In this document: positions 1 to 10,865 of the stretch, piece by piece
How the letters are laid out: each line of letters begins with the position of its first letter
Position numbering within the stretch: position 1 is the first letter of the stretch
Source: Serendipita indica DSM 11827
Taxonomy: Eukaryota; Basidiomycota; Agaricomycetes; Sebacinales; Serendipitaceae
NCBI GenBank assembly: GCA_910890315.1
Contig: CAJVGD010000015.1
Coordinates: 1 to 64,000, forward strand
Reading direction: 5' to 3'
Length of the DNA: 64,000 nt
Position numbers and translations under genes: made by a program
Notes under the pieces: model-generated
What the model was told of the DNA's origin: nothing
Database searches by the model: none
The model's input: only the letters and a program-made list of their open reading frames with translations

Positions 1-816
1 ACGTTTGAGACGCGACCTGCCATCCGCTTGTCTTCTCTCATTTTCTGCGTCTCGACAGCTTAAGCGCGCAGTATTTATAACAGCCCTCGGTGTTTGCTTT
101 TTCCTTTTATTTTCTACTCGTCGCCGCAAGTGCACTGCCTAGACGCGCTCATCGCATTGCCGTCTGCAACCAGCACAATCTCGGGCGGAGAGTTGCATCG
201 TGGGTGGTGCTCGCTCGTTATTGTAAAAGCCAAGCAACATGGCCAAGCCCCCGTGGGACTGGTCACAATTCAACACCCGTAACAACCTGAATTCATATAT
301 CATTCTACTTGTTCAACTCCTCCGCTCGCTTCAGTTCCTTCGACGAGACTGCCGAGCGTCATCCACTGGCACCATAAAAATATACTAAATTTACTTACCA
401 ATGGTTGCTCCAAATTACTTGACTCATCATCCAGCACATGAGGTCCTTTGCCCAGTGCCGCTGCGCCAGACCTGCATACGCAGATTCCCCTGCTGGAGAT
501 CGGCCGGATTATTCGTCTTCTATAACCTCTTTCATGAGAATTCCATGATGAAATATGCGATATAAATAACGACAACAAACGTCGTCCACGGAAACACCGA
601 AAATCCGCTGACGTCGCTCTAATCGCCCCATGTGACGACTTACCGCTGGGTGAGGAGAATACTAAACGTAGGCTCTTGTTGCTGGTTATCACTCGAGTTG
701 TTCTGGCTGGACATCGTTGAGTGCAAGTTTGGGCGAGTTCAAGATTGATCCTCTCAGATGACGCACTCTCTCCAGTCAATCGATGGTGATATAGCGGTTA
801 CTATACACAAAACCTG
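1..816. other. Left edge, no confident gene
   Basis: Nothing here can be assigned. On the minus strand an ATG at 714 opens a short Gln/Asn/Ser-rich reading (MSSQNNSSDNQQQ...), and after 20-odd codons it meets a good GTAAGT donor near 653. A second GTAAGT lies near 390. A small multi-exon minus-strand gene is therefore possible, but I could not find a downstream exon that stays open or resembles a known family. The plus-strand ORFs at 90-290 look non-coding. Confidence 0.3.
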
Positions 817-2626
817 CTATGCTGGTGGTGGTGTTGGTGCTTTCAGGTATCGATCTCCATCTTCCACCAAGTTGCCACCCAAATTGTCTGGCAGAGCCAG
901 CGTTCGGTCGTCGATATCCTTGAGCATCTTGCCTCCAAACATCACCGGTCCATTCAACTTTCTAAACTCGGCAATCCGCGCCTCGACTTCTGGTCGGAAA
1001 TGGCGCATCAGACCCTGGATTGGCCATGGTGCGTCGCCTAGAGCGCAAATGGTACGTCCTTCGACTTGTTTGCTATACCAAACGTTAGAATAGTTCTGGC
1101 TGAAAGAAAAGTATGACATACGTAATCTCCAACAGCATGTCAATCCGCTGGTGCGCTTGTCCTCGACCAGTCGGTTCATCATGTTCATCATCCATGTCGT
1201 GCCCTCTCTGCACGGTGTACATTGTCCGCAAGACTCGTGTTTATAAAACTAGTCGAGGTGAGCAAATACTGAGGAAAATTAAGAGAGAGCAGACCTTTGA
1301 GAAGCGCGCAATGGCTGCAACGACGTCTGTGCTCTGTTCATCACAATAACAGCACCCGTTCCAAGTCCAGACTGAGCATCCTTGAGCGAGTCATAGTCCA
1401 TCCTAACTCCCCGGCCGATACAATCACGGCCAAAGATTAGACACCTCACAAGACTTCGCTGCACTTGTTAATGGGCAGAATTGGTACCGAACTACTCTCC
1501 TGAACGATACCCAAGAGATTATCTCATCCACCAATGACCTTCCACAATGCTTTTCAATCAAATCCTTGAGCGGGATACTCATCTCCTCTTCGACGACACA
1601 CGGATTGTTCACGTGACCCGAGATGCAAAACAACTTGGTACCCTGGTTCCTCTCACGACCAAACGACGCAAACCAAGGCGCACCCCTTCGACAAATTGTC
1701 GGCGCGACCGCAACCGTCTCGACGTTTGCCACCGTCGACGGACACCCAAAGAGACCGACATCAGCCGGGAACGGCGGCTTGAGACGGGTTTGCTTTGCTT
1801 GCCCTCGATACTCTCGATGAGCGCCGTCTCTCGCCACAAATGTATGCAGCCCCACGGTGAACATAGATATCAAAATCGTATCCGGAACCGCATGCGTTTT
1901 TGCCAATCAAGCCTCTTTGTATGCCTCGTCAATCGCTTGTTGCACACGTTGGGCCTCGAGGTAGAATTCGCCACGGATGTAGATATAGGCTGCGTTGGCA
2001 TTCATCACGTCCTGCGACGAGACATCCTCGACGAGCTTGCAGTGGTCTCCCTGCATGATTTCGCGGTCCTTGCATGTTCCAGGTTCGCCCTCGTCTGCGT
2101 TCACAACCAGGTAGCGAGGTCTAAAAGAATATCAGAGATGCTGTTATAAAAGTAAGAATGCATACCGTTTGTCCGCCTGCCAGTTTGGCTTATTCATAAA
2201 GCTCCATTTCAAGCCACTAGGAACCCAGCCCTCCACGGCCACGGAGACCAGAATCCTTGATAGTCTGAATAATCCAATTATCCCCTTTAACAAAATGTCC
2301 TTTGTGCGGTGCCAATCTCCTCAGGACTGCAGAAAACAAAACACATCATGAGCAATTCGACAAAACGGGTGCGCTGCACAAAAGGCGAACCTTTGCACCC
2401 TTGATACCATGGTCATGTCGACAATATGCGTTTGTGAATATTCGATCCTGGTCCCGGAGGCCTCCATAGCGTCGGACGGGCGGGTGTCTTGCACAGTCGC
2501 AAATCCGCGTTGGCGGACGGCGTTTGTCGAGGCTCCTGGTGAGAAGAATGGTGAATAACAAAGTCTGTTATGCGTAGAATTAGACGGACTAGGTGCCGAC
2601 GACGACGCTCTGCATGCTCTCAGCAT
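817..2626 (-). pseudogene. NDUFV1: NADH:ubiquinone oxidoreductase 51 kDa subunit (NDUFV1/NUO-51), reading frame broken
   Basis: This is the flavoprotein of mitochondrial complex I that oxidises NADH through FMN and the N3 [4Fe-4S] cluster. The order of conserved blocks is complete: a presequence-like start (MLRACRASSS...), [52 protein letters not shown], the cluster motif [14 protein letters not shown] near 1190-1240, and [11 protein letters not shown] near the end. Introns with GT-AG borders are visible, for example about 2350-2410, 1415-1460, 1250-1297 and 1064-1113. The blocks fall in all three minus frames. I count at least seven single-base slips, mostly one base too few in runs of G or C (around 2300, 2235, 1910, 1830, 1785, 1510 and 1350). 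The protein is normally essential and single copy, so either this is a decayed extra copy or the consensus is faulty. The family call is certain; the functional state is not. Confidence 0.9.
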
Positions 2627-2985
2627 GGCCGCTTCGACAGAGTTCAGCTCCGTTGGAATCAACCAATGACCTCGCGCCGATTCTCGACATGCTGCGTCGT
2701 CTTTGAGGAGTATAAACATGCATAAACGGGCTATTTTCACTTGATCGAATCTGTCGGAGGTTCGGACGGCGAGTCCTCGACATGCGTTCGCAGTCGTGCC
2801 GAACGACGACGTATATTGGACAAAAGTATCTGTAGAGAGTTGTACGTCATTAATAGATCCACTAAGCACGCTTATCATTCCGCAGGACTTCTCGCCGTTT
2901 GACACGGCGTGTCCGTCGCTGCGGCAAACCGCGTCTACAGTATAAAGTGCAAAGGAATCGACGACAGTTGGTCAAACATTACACC
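2627..2985. promoter_or_regulatory. Divergent promoter gap between NDUFV1-like and FAD monooxygenase
   Basis: 359 bp separate the two divergent start codons. A TATA-like TATAAAG sits at 2941-2947, about 45 bp upstream of the monooxygenase ATG at 2986. No matching element was seen for the minus-strand gene. Promoter role is inferred from position. Confidence 0.4.
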
Positions 2986-4280
2986 ATGTTCTTTCAACAC
3001 ATCACCAGCGCCCCTTATCCTACCCAAATCACCATTGTCGGTGCTGGCATCGGCGGGGCTCATGCTCGCTCGTCTCCTCCAACAAGCCTCCATCGACGTT
3101 GTTGTCTATGAGCGTGAAAGGGCCATTACTTCACGCTCCCGTGGCTGTCTCGACATGCACGACGATGGTGGATAACTCGCGCTTCGCAAAGCAGGACTGT
3201 GGGAGCAGTTTCGAACGACATGTAGTTTTGAGCCCGACTTGATGATGTTGCGCGCCAAGGACGGGTCTCTTGCATTTTCAGAAGATCAGGTTCAACCCAG
3301 TGCCGCCACAGCGCCAAACAACCGTCCAGAGATTGGGAGACGAGAGTTGAGACAAATCATGATCGACTCTTTGTTGCCTGGGACAATCAAATGGGGTCAT
3401 ATGCTCAAAGCGGCCGAGCGTGCGCCAGAAGGAGAAGAAGGGTACGCTTGCTCGCTCACGTTTGAACGCGACGAGTCGGATGGAACCAAGGAGACGGTGA
3501 TTGTTCGACCGCAGTTTGTCGTCGTGCAGATGGGACCTGGCACGCATCCGACCTCTGCTCACGGCCGTCAAGCCAGAATACAGTGGCGTTTCGGTGGGAG
3601 ATGGAGATTGTCAACGTCGAAAAGGCACACCCAACGGTGGCCGGGTTTGTCCGTGGGGGACATATGATGGGACTCGGGGACAGCAAGGCCATTATTACCC
3701 AACATAATGCCGGCGATATTGTCAAAGTGTATGCAGCCTATCGTGCGCCAGAAACGTGGCTGGGGGAACAGGATATCACTACAAGTGGCGATCCAGAGGC
3801 GGTCCGAGGGCGGATATTGAAGACGTTTGATGGATGGTCCGAGCAACTGTTGGAGATTATACGGGCCGTTGAACCAAACTTTGTCGTGAGGCCACTTATG
3901 ACACTCGATCCCGATCTGACATGGCAACGACGCGTGGGATCACGCTTTTGGGATGCAGCGCATGTCATGACGCCGTTTGCGGGCGAGGGGCCAACCAGGC
4001 GCTTCTGGATGCGGTTGACCTGGGAGAAGTGCTGGTTTCTGTGCTCAAGGGACGCAAGGAGCGCTCCTCGAGCGGGCTATAGCAGGGTATGAATGCAAGA
4101 TGCAAGGGGCGCGCAAGGCGTCGATAGAGTCGATGTACAACATGGATCTATTTATCGCAGAGGATGCGCCCAAACGAGCGCGTAGAACGGATGCGGCTTT
4201 CCTCACTGTGGCCTCCTCGACCACTGATTTTCTTCCGGGCGCTGTACGGGCTGTATATGTCTTCGTAGAGAGAATATAGA
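2986..4280 (+). pseudogene. FAD-dependent monooxygenase (TetX/salicylate hydroxylase-like), frame broken
   Basis: A group A flavin monooxygenase of the PHBH fold, expected to hydroxylate an aromatic or similar small molecule with NAD(P)H and oxygen. The Rossmann motif ITIVGAGIGG follows the start closely, followed by LMLARLLQQASIDVVVYER. The FAD ribityl-binding block GDAAHVMTPFAGEG is near 3950-3990, and the C-terminal tail (YNMDLFIAEDAP...) runs to a stop at 4280. No intron was needed. The frame slips after GAGIGG (about 3055), near 3530 (a VVGADGTW-like block), near 3950 and near 4060, and an in-frame TAA lies near 3173. It is thus broken at least five times by one- or two-base changes. No substrate can be named. 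It could be a decayed copy or an error-rich stretch like its neighbour. Confidence 0.8.
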
Positions 4281-5120
4281 AATAATGATATGACGTCTGA
4301 AATATTATCGGAAGATGGGTGGTGATCGATTGATGCAACCAGCGCGCCCCTTACTCGCTACGCCTCGTCGTCGTCTCGACTTCCCAGCTGTCTGGCCCGG
4401 GGGGTCATGTGGCCTGTGCGCCCTTTTCCTGTCCTTTTTTCTTTTGAATGCCCTACGCGATGTCTCAATTCCGACTTCCATCACCAAACTTTTTTTTTTC
4501 AATTATCCCACCATCTGTCATCCTGCCATTTTTTCTTTCTTTTCTATTTATTTGGTTTGTCACCGAGTGGCCGCCCTGCGACATCTCGCCATCTCTCTCT
4601 TGCTCCTCCGCGTCTGGCTGCTTGCTCCTGCCCGCCGCTCGCTGTCAGTAGCACATTTTCTCGCAGTTTTCTCTACGCTCAACTCTGCGTTTTGTACGCC
4701 TTTGTTATCCTCTCTCGACGCTCGTCCGAGTCGACCCATTACGCCAGAGCCTAGTTCCCAACTCGTTAGTGGCAGCGTCTATCCGTCTCTCCAGCTCATC
4801 CCCGTCATTTCTAGACTGTTATTGGCAGCTTCCCAGGCTCGTTTCTTCACCCATCCGCAGACGCGCAGCGCATCGCCCGCCTCGTCCAAATAAATTCAAC
4901 AAGTGTCGATTGCTAACCAGCCGCTGCAGCCTCGCGTCTTGTCAGAGCCCATCTACGTAAAAAATTCCGTGTTGTGCATTTTATCCAGCGGCCGTCCTCG
5001 TTCTCGTTCATATCGTGAACTGGTCGCTCGCCAGTATTGGTGCTGCCCACCTGCCCTTTCCGGCCACCCTCGAAACGCCCTTACGTTTTCCCTCCCCAAA
5101 ACCCGATCCAACAGAATATC
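4281..5120. other. Pyrimidine-rich 5' region, no gene
   Basis: This stretch is strongly C/T rich on the plus strand, with short T runs (nine T near 4492) and many TCTC/TTCT blocks. Such CT-rich tracts are common before transcription starts in basidiomycetes, so it probably is the promoter and 5' leader of the zinc-finger gene starting at 5121. The long ORFs here (4315-4893, 4407-4754) have the low-complexity composition expected from this bias and match nothing I know. Confidence 0.5.
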
Positions 5121-6439
5121 ATGTCACACAGCAGGACCCGTTCGGCCGGTTTTGCGTCCCAATCTGCACCCTCGTCCTCCTCGATCCGAGACGCTGCTGA
5201 GCGAAGAACGTCCCACAAGGGCAAGCGAGCAAAGGAATTGACGTGCGAAACTTGCGGAAAGGTCAGATCCCAATCTCCCTCGGCTGCCATCAATGTCGTA
5301 AATCACATCATACTCACATAATCCAATTTTTGACAGGTTTACAAGGCATGTCGTTGACTGTTTGACCCCTGGCCAACCCGTTTCACGCTTTTCCAATAGC
5401 ACCCCGTTTGTCTTCAGAAACACCGATGGGAACATAATCCACTCTGGAGGATACGCCCAGTTGCTCTTGAGCAAACACCAACAAGTTCAGGTCATGGAAG
5501 CCGCCGCGATCCTCGTCCACGGTTCTTCTTCTCCTCAAGATAGAGCACTCTGGCTGCTACATGTCCGGCGGTGCCTTGGCCTCTCCTCGCTCGAGCACTG
5601 AAGAAAAGCCTTCCTCTGCCGACACTTACGGCGCCCGCTCGCCGGCATCGACCACGCGATTCGGCGCAAACTCATCTCAGTTTGATGACGAAGAGCTCGA
5701 AGATGTTTCAGAGCAAGACGAAGAGGCGGACCAGGCGAGAATACCGACGAGAGCGACGAACCCGCGATGAGCGTCGTCGATTCTACCTTGAGTCCTGGAC
5801 GTACCCGCAGCCATTCGACGGGTGTTCAAACCCACATGCCCCATCTCCGTGCATCATATGGAGGACACCCAAACACATATGGATGGGGAGTCATTGCCGA
5901 ATCCGGACAGCACAATGCCTTCTCGGGCAGCGTTGGCACAAAGTCTCCAACTTCTGAGTAGGTTTATTTCATTGTTTTACGCCAAATTTTTCCAATTGAC
6001 AATATCCTATAGGATGGCTCGCAGCCCAATGGCCATCCCAAATGGAAATGTCGAGGGTGCATATCATCCCTCTTCCTTTAGTCGCCCAACGCATTACCAG
6101 CACCAATCCATGTCGTCCTTTGGCTCTTTTACGCATTCTTTCAGCTCTGCCTCTGCATCGTCCTATATTCCCAGCTCGTCCATGCGTAGCCGCGACGGAT
6201 TGGCAGACGAAGAGGACCCTAAGCAGATGGAAGACATGGACGACGAGGATATCTACGACTATAGCCATTCCGCTCGCACATCAAGCCTTTACACCCGTCT
6301 CACGTCAGTGGCAAAGGCCCTGCCTCCAGAATGGCTTACACGCGCGGAGGTGGACAGCACGTCAGGTTTGCCTCGAGTGGCAAATCTGTCTCGCCCGATC
6401 GAGCAGGATGAGGACATGTATACCATGGACATGGATTGA
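5121..6439 (+). pseudogene. C2H2 zinc-finger protein of an agaricomycete-specific type, frame broken
   Basis: It starts with a Ser/Arg-rich tail and reaches CETCGK, the first half of a C2H2 finger, which is interrupted by an intron (about 5263-5337). The second half, KHRWEH, appears after a further intron near 5432. It is followed by a helical block (LLLSKHQQVQVMEAAAILVH), then a Ser/Pro and acidic low-complexity region and an acidic end (EDMYTMDMD) with stop at 6437-6439. This order, a single finger with KHRWEH followed by SKHQQVQ...EAAAIL, is one I associate with a widespread agaricomycete protein of unknown role; nuclear localisation is likely. The frame slips near 5340, 5550 and 5735, and an intron lies near 5960-6010. 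The slips resemble those of the two genes to the left. Confidence 0.65.
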
Positions 6440-7480
6440 TTTTCCATTCAACGGGACGAGGATACCTACTCGAGTTCTTTCCCCTTTTGACTTTTCGTCT
6501 GTCGAGTTCAGCACCGTCGATACCCTCCACTCGACTTGCTTCTTCTTCAATGGGCTGTCCAACCAGCCCGCAATTCGACCTTGGATCATCCCCTTCTTCC
6601 TCCACCCACCACATCACACACACGACCAACGGACACTCTTACGGGACATATTCCCACATCTTGCAGGCGCACACGCACGCACACCGAAGCCCACCACCAC
6701 CACATTCGCCTTTCCCGAAATGAACCCCATGTCCACCAGACCAACCCGTCTAACTAGGTTAGTCCGGACGCCCTTCACCGCCAGCGAAGTCGAAACGACC
6801 AAATCTCGCTTGGAAACACGCCGTACGCACGCCCGTACGTGTAGGGCCGCACACGACGTTTGTCGCGGCACTTTTTTTGTATCACCAATTCTTTTCATGC
6901 AGCCTCCTCGCCAGTCTCGTTCATTTCGTCGTTTTCTCTCTGGATCTCACACTCTCGTCTCTCTGGGCTCCGCTTTGGCATGGTCGAACCCCCCCTCCTC
7001 GGACTCGTCGGATGTTCTTCTTTGCAATTTGATTTGTGGCAAAGACCTAGGCGTCTCCGGGGTCAGGTGGCCAACTTGTCGATTCCAAATTTCCTTGGCG
7101 CCCATTCGTGATTTCCGTTACTTAACTCTGCTCTCTCTCTCTCTCTCTCTGACATGGACATGACACTCTTGTGTACCACCACGATCATTGCTGCCTTCTT
7201 CCCTCTCGTCGCGATAGTGCCGCTTGTCGGGAAGATGACGCTGGGCGATGCTCAGTTTTCTTGCCTTCTCCCGGAAGTTGAATTGTATCCTGTATAGTAG
7301 CGAGTAGAAGTCAAAGAAGTCAAATCAAAAGACACTATCTACGAACATTATCAGATGAAATTTGACGCCTGACTACATAATTAGTTAATTCGTGTAAGGA
7401 AAAGGCAGGTTTCTAGACCGTTGAAGGCTGATTGCAATTGAGCGGGAACCCGGCGAGAAGTGTCTATAAACGGTGACCAT
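6440..7480. other. 3' flank of the zinc-finger gene, no gene
   Basis: The plus strand is CT- and CAC-rich. I see no open stretch with protein-like composition. It holds the CT microsatellite listed separately and otherwise nothing recognisable. Confidence 0.5.
7131..7150. repeat. (CT)10 microsatellite
   Basis: Ten perfect CT units directly read from the sequence, in the 3' flank of the zinc-finger gene. Confidence 0.95.
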
Positions 7481-9061
7481 CTGTCATCCATAACCTGGGG
7501 TCCTCCACAGATGAATGAGAATAGTTTGGCGTATGGCGTGCCATTGACAAAGGCTCAGCCCTTGACCCTGCTCTTCTAGCGGGGTGGGCGGATAAACATT
7601 AATCGCAGACACGCTCCAGCTGTCCAAAAACATGATGTAAAGCGTCAAGACTTGGTATTGGAATTCCAAAGATACCGATCTGACCCTAGAGAAGAGAACC
7701 CATAGGACGATCAGCAAACGCACACAAATCCAGACCGCGTGCTCACCCTTATACAGCCATCATGATGACCTCTTACACCCCTCGTTTTCTATTGCTGCGC
7801 CCCCCGTCAAGAAGGGCCCCTTGATTGCCTGTGGAGACGTCAAACTGGTGTACCAGCACCTGCGCACCTGATTTACGGTGATGCACAGTCCGCTTAGACA
7901 TTGATGCCGGCGTATCGTGCGTGTTCCTCGCGGCATATGGACGGAAAGTACGAGCTAGCGTGCGGATAAGACGCAACGGACGGACACGGCGAGGTAGAGG
8001 CACACCAATGGGCAGGTTCTCGAGCTCCGTCATTGAAATCGAGTAGAATTATTGTTCCTCTGTAATCGGTTGGATGGGCAGTGGGTTTGGGTAGGGCCAC
8101 GGACACATCCCGCGCGCCCGAGTATAGATCAATATGAATTCACTACTGAAATCAACGTGGTGCATTTTGTTTCGATTCCATCAATAAATTGCTTGGGAAG
8201 TGCTTCGACCTGACATTTTCGGGGGTCTTGGGCAGTTTGCTCGCGCCTTTGCCTTGATAATGGACAGTTTAATGAAGTGATGAGACGCAGCGATTGAGTA
8301 GTGTGCCTTTTCGGCGAGGTGGCGACGAGGTAAATTGCGTCAGGCTTGCACCCGTCAATACAGTCAGTGCTTGAGGAAGGTGGTAAGAATTCAAGACGTC
8401 ACAACCATACAAAGATTGCTATATTGCATATTTGAGAATTAAAGCGTCAACTAAGAACACGTACCTTGGCCGATAGTCCCGTGGGCGTCAGGATGATTTG
8501 AGAGCTCGCGATGCAACCTGTCTGCAATCAAATTTATATGATGTCAATCACAGCGGATACACACATGGTGGGAAGCAGTTGAGCGCCATAGGCGGGGGTG
8601 TGACATTTGACTTGGGGTGACAATGCGAGCGCTGGTGATCTCTCCAAGATTCGGATCTTTCAAGAAACCCCAATCATAAAGAGTGAGGCTGGTGTTTTTT
8701 TTTTCTTGCGTTTTCGGTGGGCTACACTCGAACTTGGCGAAGCAAGCTCGACCCGATCTGGTCACTCGCTCCCCACACGAATGCATGTCAGAATTTTAGA
8801 AGAGGCGAGGTTGGTAATACTGAAAGACCGTATTATAGCCACTACCACGGATTCCAGGGGAAAGGGTCGCCCGATAGAATAGGTGGAAGAGTCACACCAT
8901 ACCAGAGGAACGGTGGTCATATTCAACCTGCTTTTGTGGTGGTTTGACCTCGGCATCTCCGTACAAGATGCATAGAGCGCATTCTCGAACATTGCCGCGG
9001 CCGTCGGCAAGTCACCCATTATTGACCCAGCATAGTACCTGAGATCAAGGGCGCTGGTAAG
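7481..9061. other. Unassigned 1.6 kb
   Basis: Several minus-strand open stretches look faintly coding, for example 8762-9019 (MGDLPTAAAMFENALY..., in the same frame as the F-box gene upstream but after its stop), 8544-8786 and 7484-7723 (hydrophobic). None joins its neighbours by clear splice sites and none matches a family I recognise. They could be exons of one decayed minus-strand gene. Confidence 0.3.
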
Positions 9062-10480
9062 CTAGTCAACGCTTGCCTCTCGCGACCACACTCGTATCCA
9101 CTCGACGGGCCAATCTCGCCGCTCGTGCGGAAGAGCGACTCGTGTCTTGTCGTAAGCGATGTATACGCCATAATCGATTCGCTCGAGCTTTGTTTGAACC
9201 GCAAGAGCTTGACGAACTCTATGCAGATTCACGAGGATCGCGTTCTTGCGTGCCGGATTTGCGGGAGCTTTGGAAGAGAGGAGGAGCCGTTTCAAAAACG
9301 GAATTCCTGGTTTCATTTGGGACCCTCCGGTGAGGAATTGGGTGAGCTTGTCGTTGATGACATGTTCAGGTCTCGTTGATGTAATCTGTACCTCCTCCAG
9401 CCGTGATGACAGCTGCATCAAAATCTGCACCAACTGTGCTTCGGTACAGCTCCTGTCGATGTAGAGTATCTTGGGCGTTAGACCCTTTAAAATGAACGGT
9501 CTGCCATGTACCGTAGGCTGTAGCAAAAGCCCTTCGATGCTGAGATACTGAAGCCGAGGAGCATACAACCTTTCCACCTCTAGAGGATTCACGCACAGAT
9601 ACAGGTGCGTCAAGGAAGGAAATGGAGGAATCATTGCGTTAACCGCCAGCCACGAGCGAGTGTAGAGTGTCAAATGGGTGAGAGATTCGTACACTTGAGG
9701 ATCAAAAAGGCAAAGTTGAATGTGTTTGCTAGTGTAAGTTGTCGTAGGGCTATATCCGTCGGCAGAAGTACCTTGTTCCCTCCATGACTGACGGCAACCT
9801 CCAGCTGGTCTAGGGACTGGCTTTCGAGAGGTCGAGATTGCCATCGGTCTCTACCAAGCAGCGCAGCCGCTCCACGATGCCTGGATACGTAGGCAAACGC
9901 GACACGCTCCAATCCGAGGAGCCCCGTCCCATCACGAGACTCGAGCCGGAATGCAGTCTTTTCCAGCTGCTCGAAGAGCTTTCATCTCGAACGCAATCGG
10001 TCCTACAACGCCTTGTAGGACAAGCCGTTCCAATGCGACGAAATTTGCTGTATAGAAGAGTCTCAATAGCTGGTCTCCTCCGGAGAGTGCCGAAACACTC
10101 CTCATGGTCAGCGAGTGGCATCTGGACACCCAGTCTGACGTAACATCCTTGGTGAATCCATCGATATCCACCTTGGAGAAGCTCAATCGACTCATCGAAA
10201 TGGTCAGGTCGAGAGATGCTCTCCCTGCTCGCCGAATGGCCAGAGCAAACGTTTTCAGGCTGCAACATTGGATTCTATCTGGACTCTTGAAGTCTTCCGG
10301 TGGGACCAAGGTGACCTTGGCCCAGAGAGACGATGTTGATATTGCTGTCGAGTACCAGACTTTGCAGACATAGAGCAGATCAGTGGCGAGCACTTGTTGG
10401 ACCACACATGGTAGAGGAAGACATCGCGGAGGACCCGAGAGGTATCCGGTCGATGGATGAACAACCAAAATCCATCAATT
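9062..10480 (-). pseudogene. F-box / leucine-rich-repeat-like protein, frame broken
   Basis: This belongs to the expanded F-box families of Agaricomycetes, which act as substrate adaptors of SCF ubiquitin ligases. An F-box-like start (DRIPLG then VLRDVFLYHVW) lies near 10,400-10,460, followed by VCKVWYSTAISTSSLWAKV, typical of the end of an F-box. Leu-rich segments follow (CHSLTMRSVSAL, ESLTHLTLYTRSW, FPSLTHLYLCVNPLEVERL), and the protein ends at 9062 after WPVEWIRVWSREASVD. The parts fall in different minus frames with switches near 10,430, 10,370, 9,940 and 9,730. Between the last two, the coding frame carries LERVAFAYVSRHRGAAALLG. No introns were needed. The substrate cannot be inferred. 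The several one-base slips make it a probable pseudogene. Confidence 0.65.
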
Positions 10481-10865
10481 GACGGCTATGCAACGCAAGG
10501 CAAGCTGGGCCAGGTAACAGAGGATTCGAGATAGTTGTCACGTTTGACGAGCGTCGACTGATGGCGAAAAGTTGGAAGAATAATTTGGAAAATGTCTCTC
10601 GTCAGAAGGCGGTCACAAAATCCCAACGCTCAAAAGGGTCGAGAAAGAGTTGAGTTTGCCACCGAGTTTAGCAAAATGCACAATTTCAGGCGAGAAACGA
10701 CTGTGATTTGTGGATACACAGAATACATAACATCCGTGGTAAAGGACTGGACACTCGCTTTGTGCAGCAATGATACAACACGCCGCAAGCAACGGAACCC
10801 AACCTGCTGACTGCTAGGAAACGTTAAATAAGGCACGTGATGGACTAAGAGTACTTTCCTCTTTT
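10481..10865. other. Gap, nothing recognised
   Basis: Between the 5' end of the F-box gene and the 3' end of the first cellulase, both on the minus strand. No protein-like ORF, RNA or repeat was seen. Confidence 0.5.

Noticed and set aside
300-779. 159-codon minus-strand ORF
   Set aside because: It runs through GTAAGT donors and matches nothing; a different frame starting at 714 is as plausible. Not called as a gene.
1547-2149. 200-codon plus-strand ORF opposite NDUFV1
   Set aside because: Antisense shadow of conserved NDUFV1 blocks.
6042-7163. 373-codon plus-strand ORF
   Set aside because: Composition is low-complexity Arg/Thr/Pro from CT- and CAC-rich DNA, and it overlaps in another frame the C-terminal exon of the zinc-finger gene (MARSPMAIPNGN...MDMD), which is better supported.
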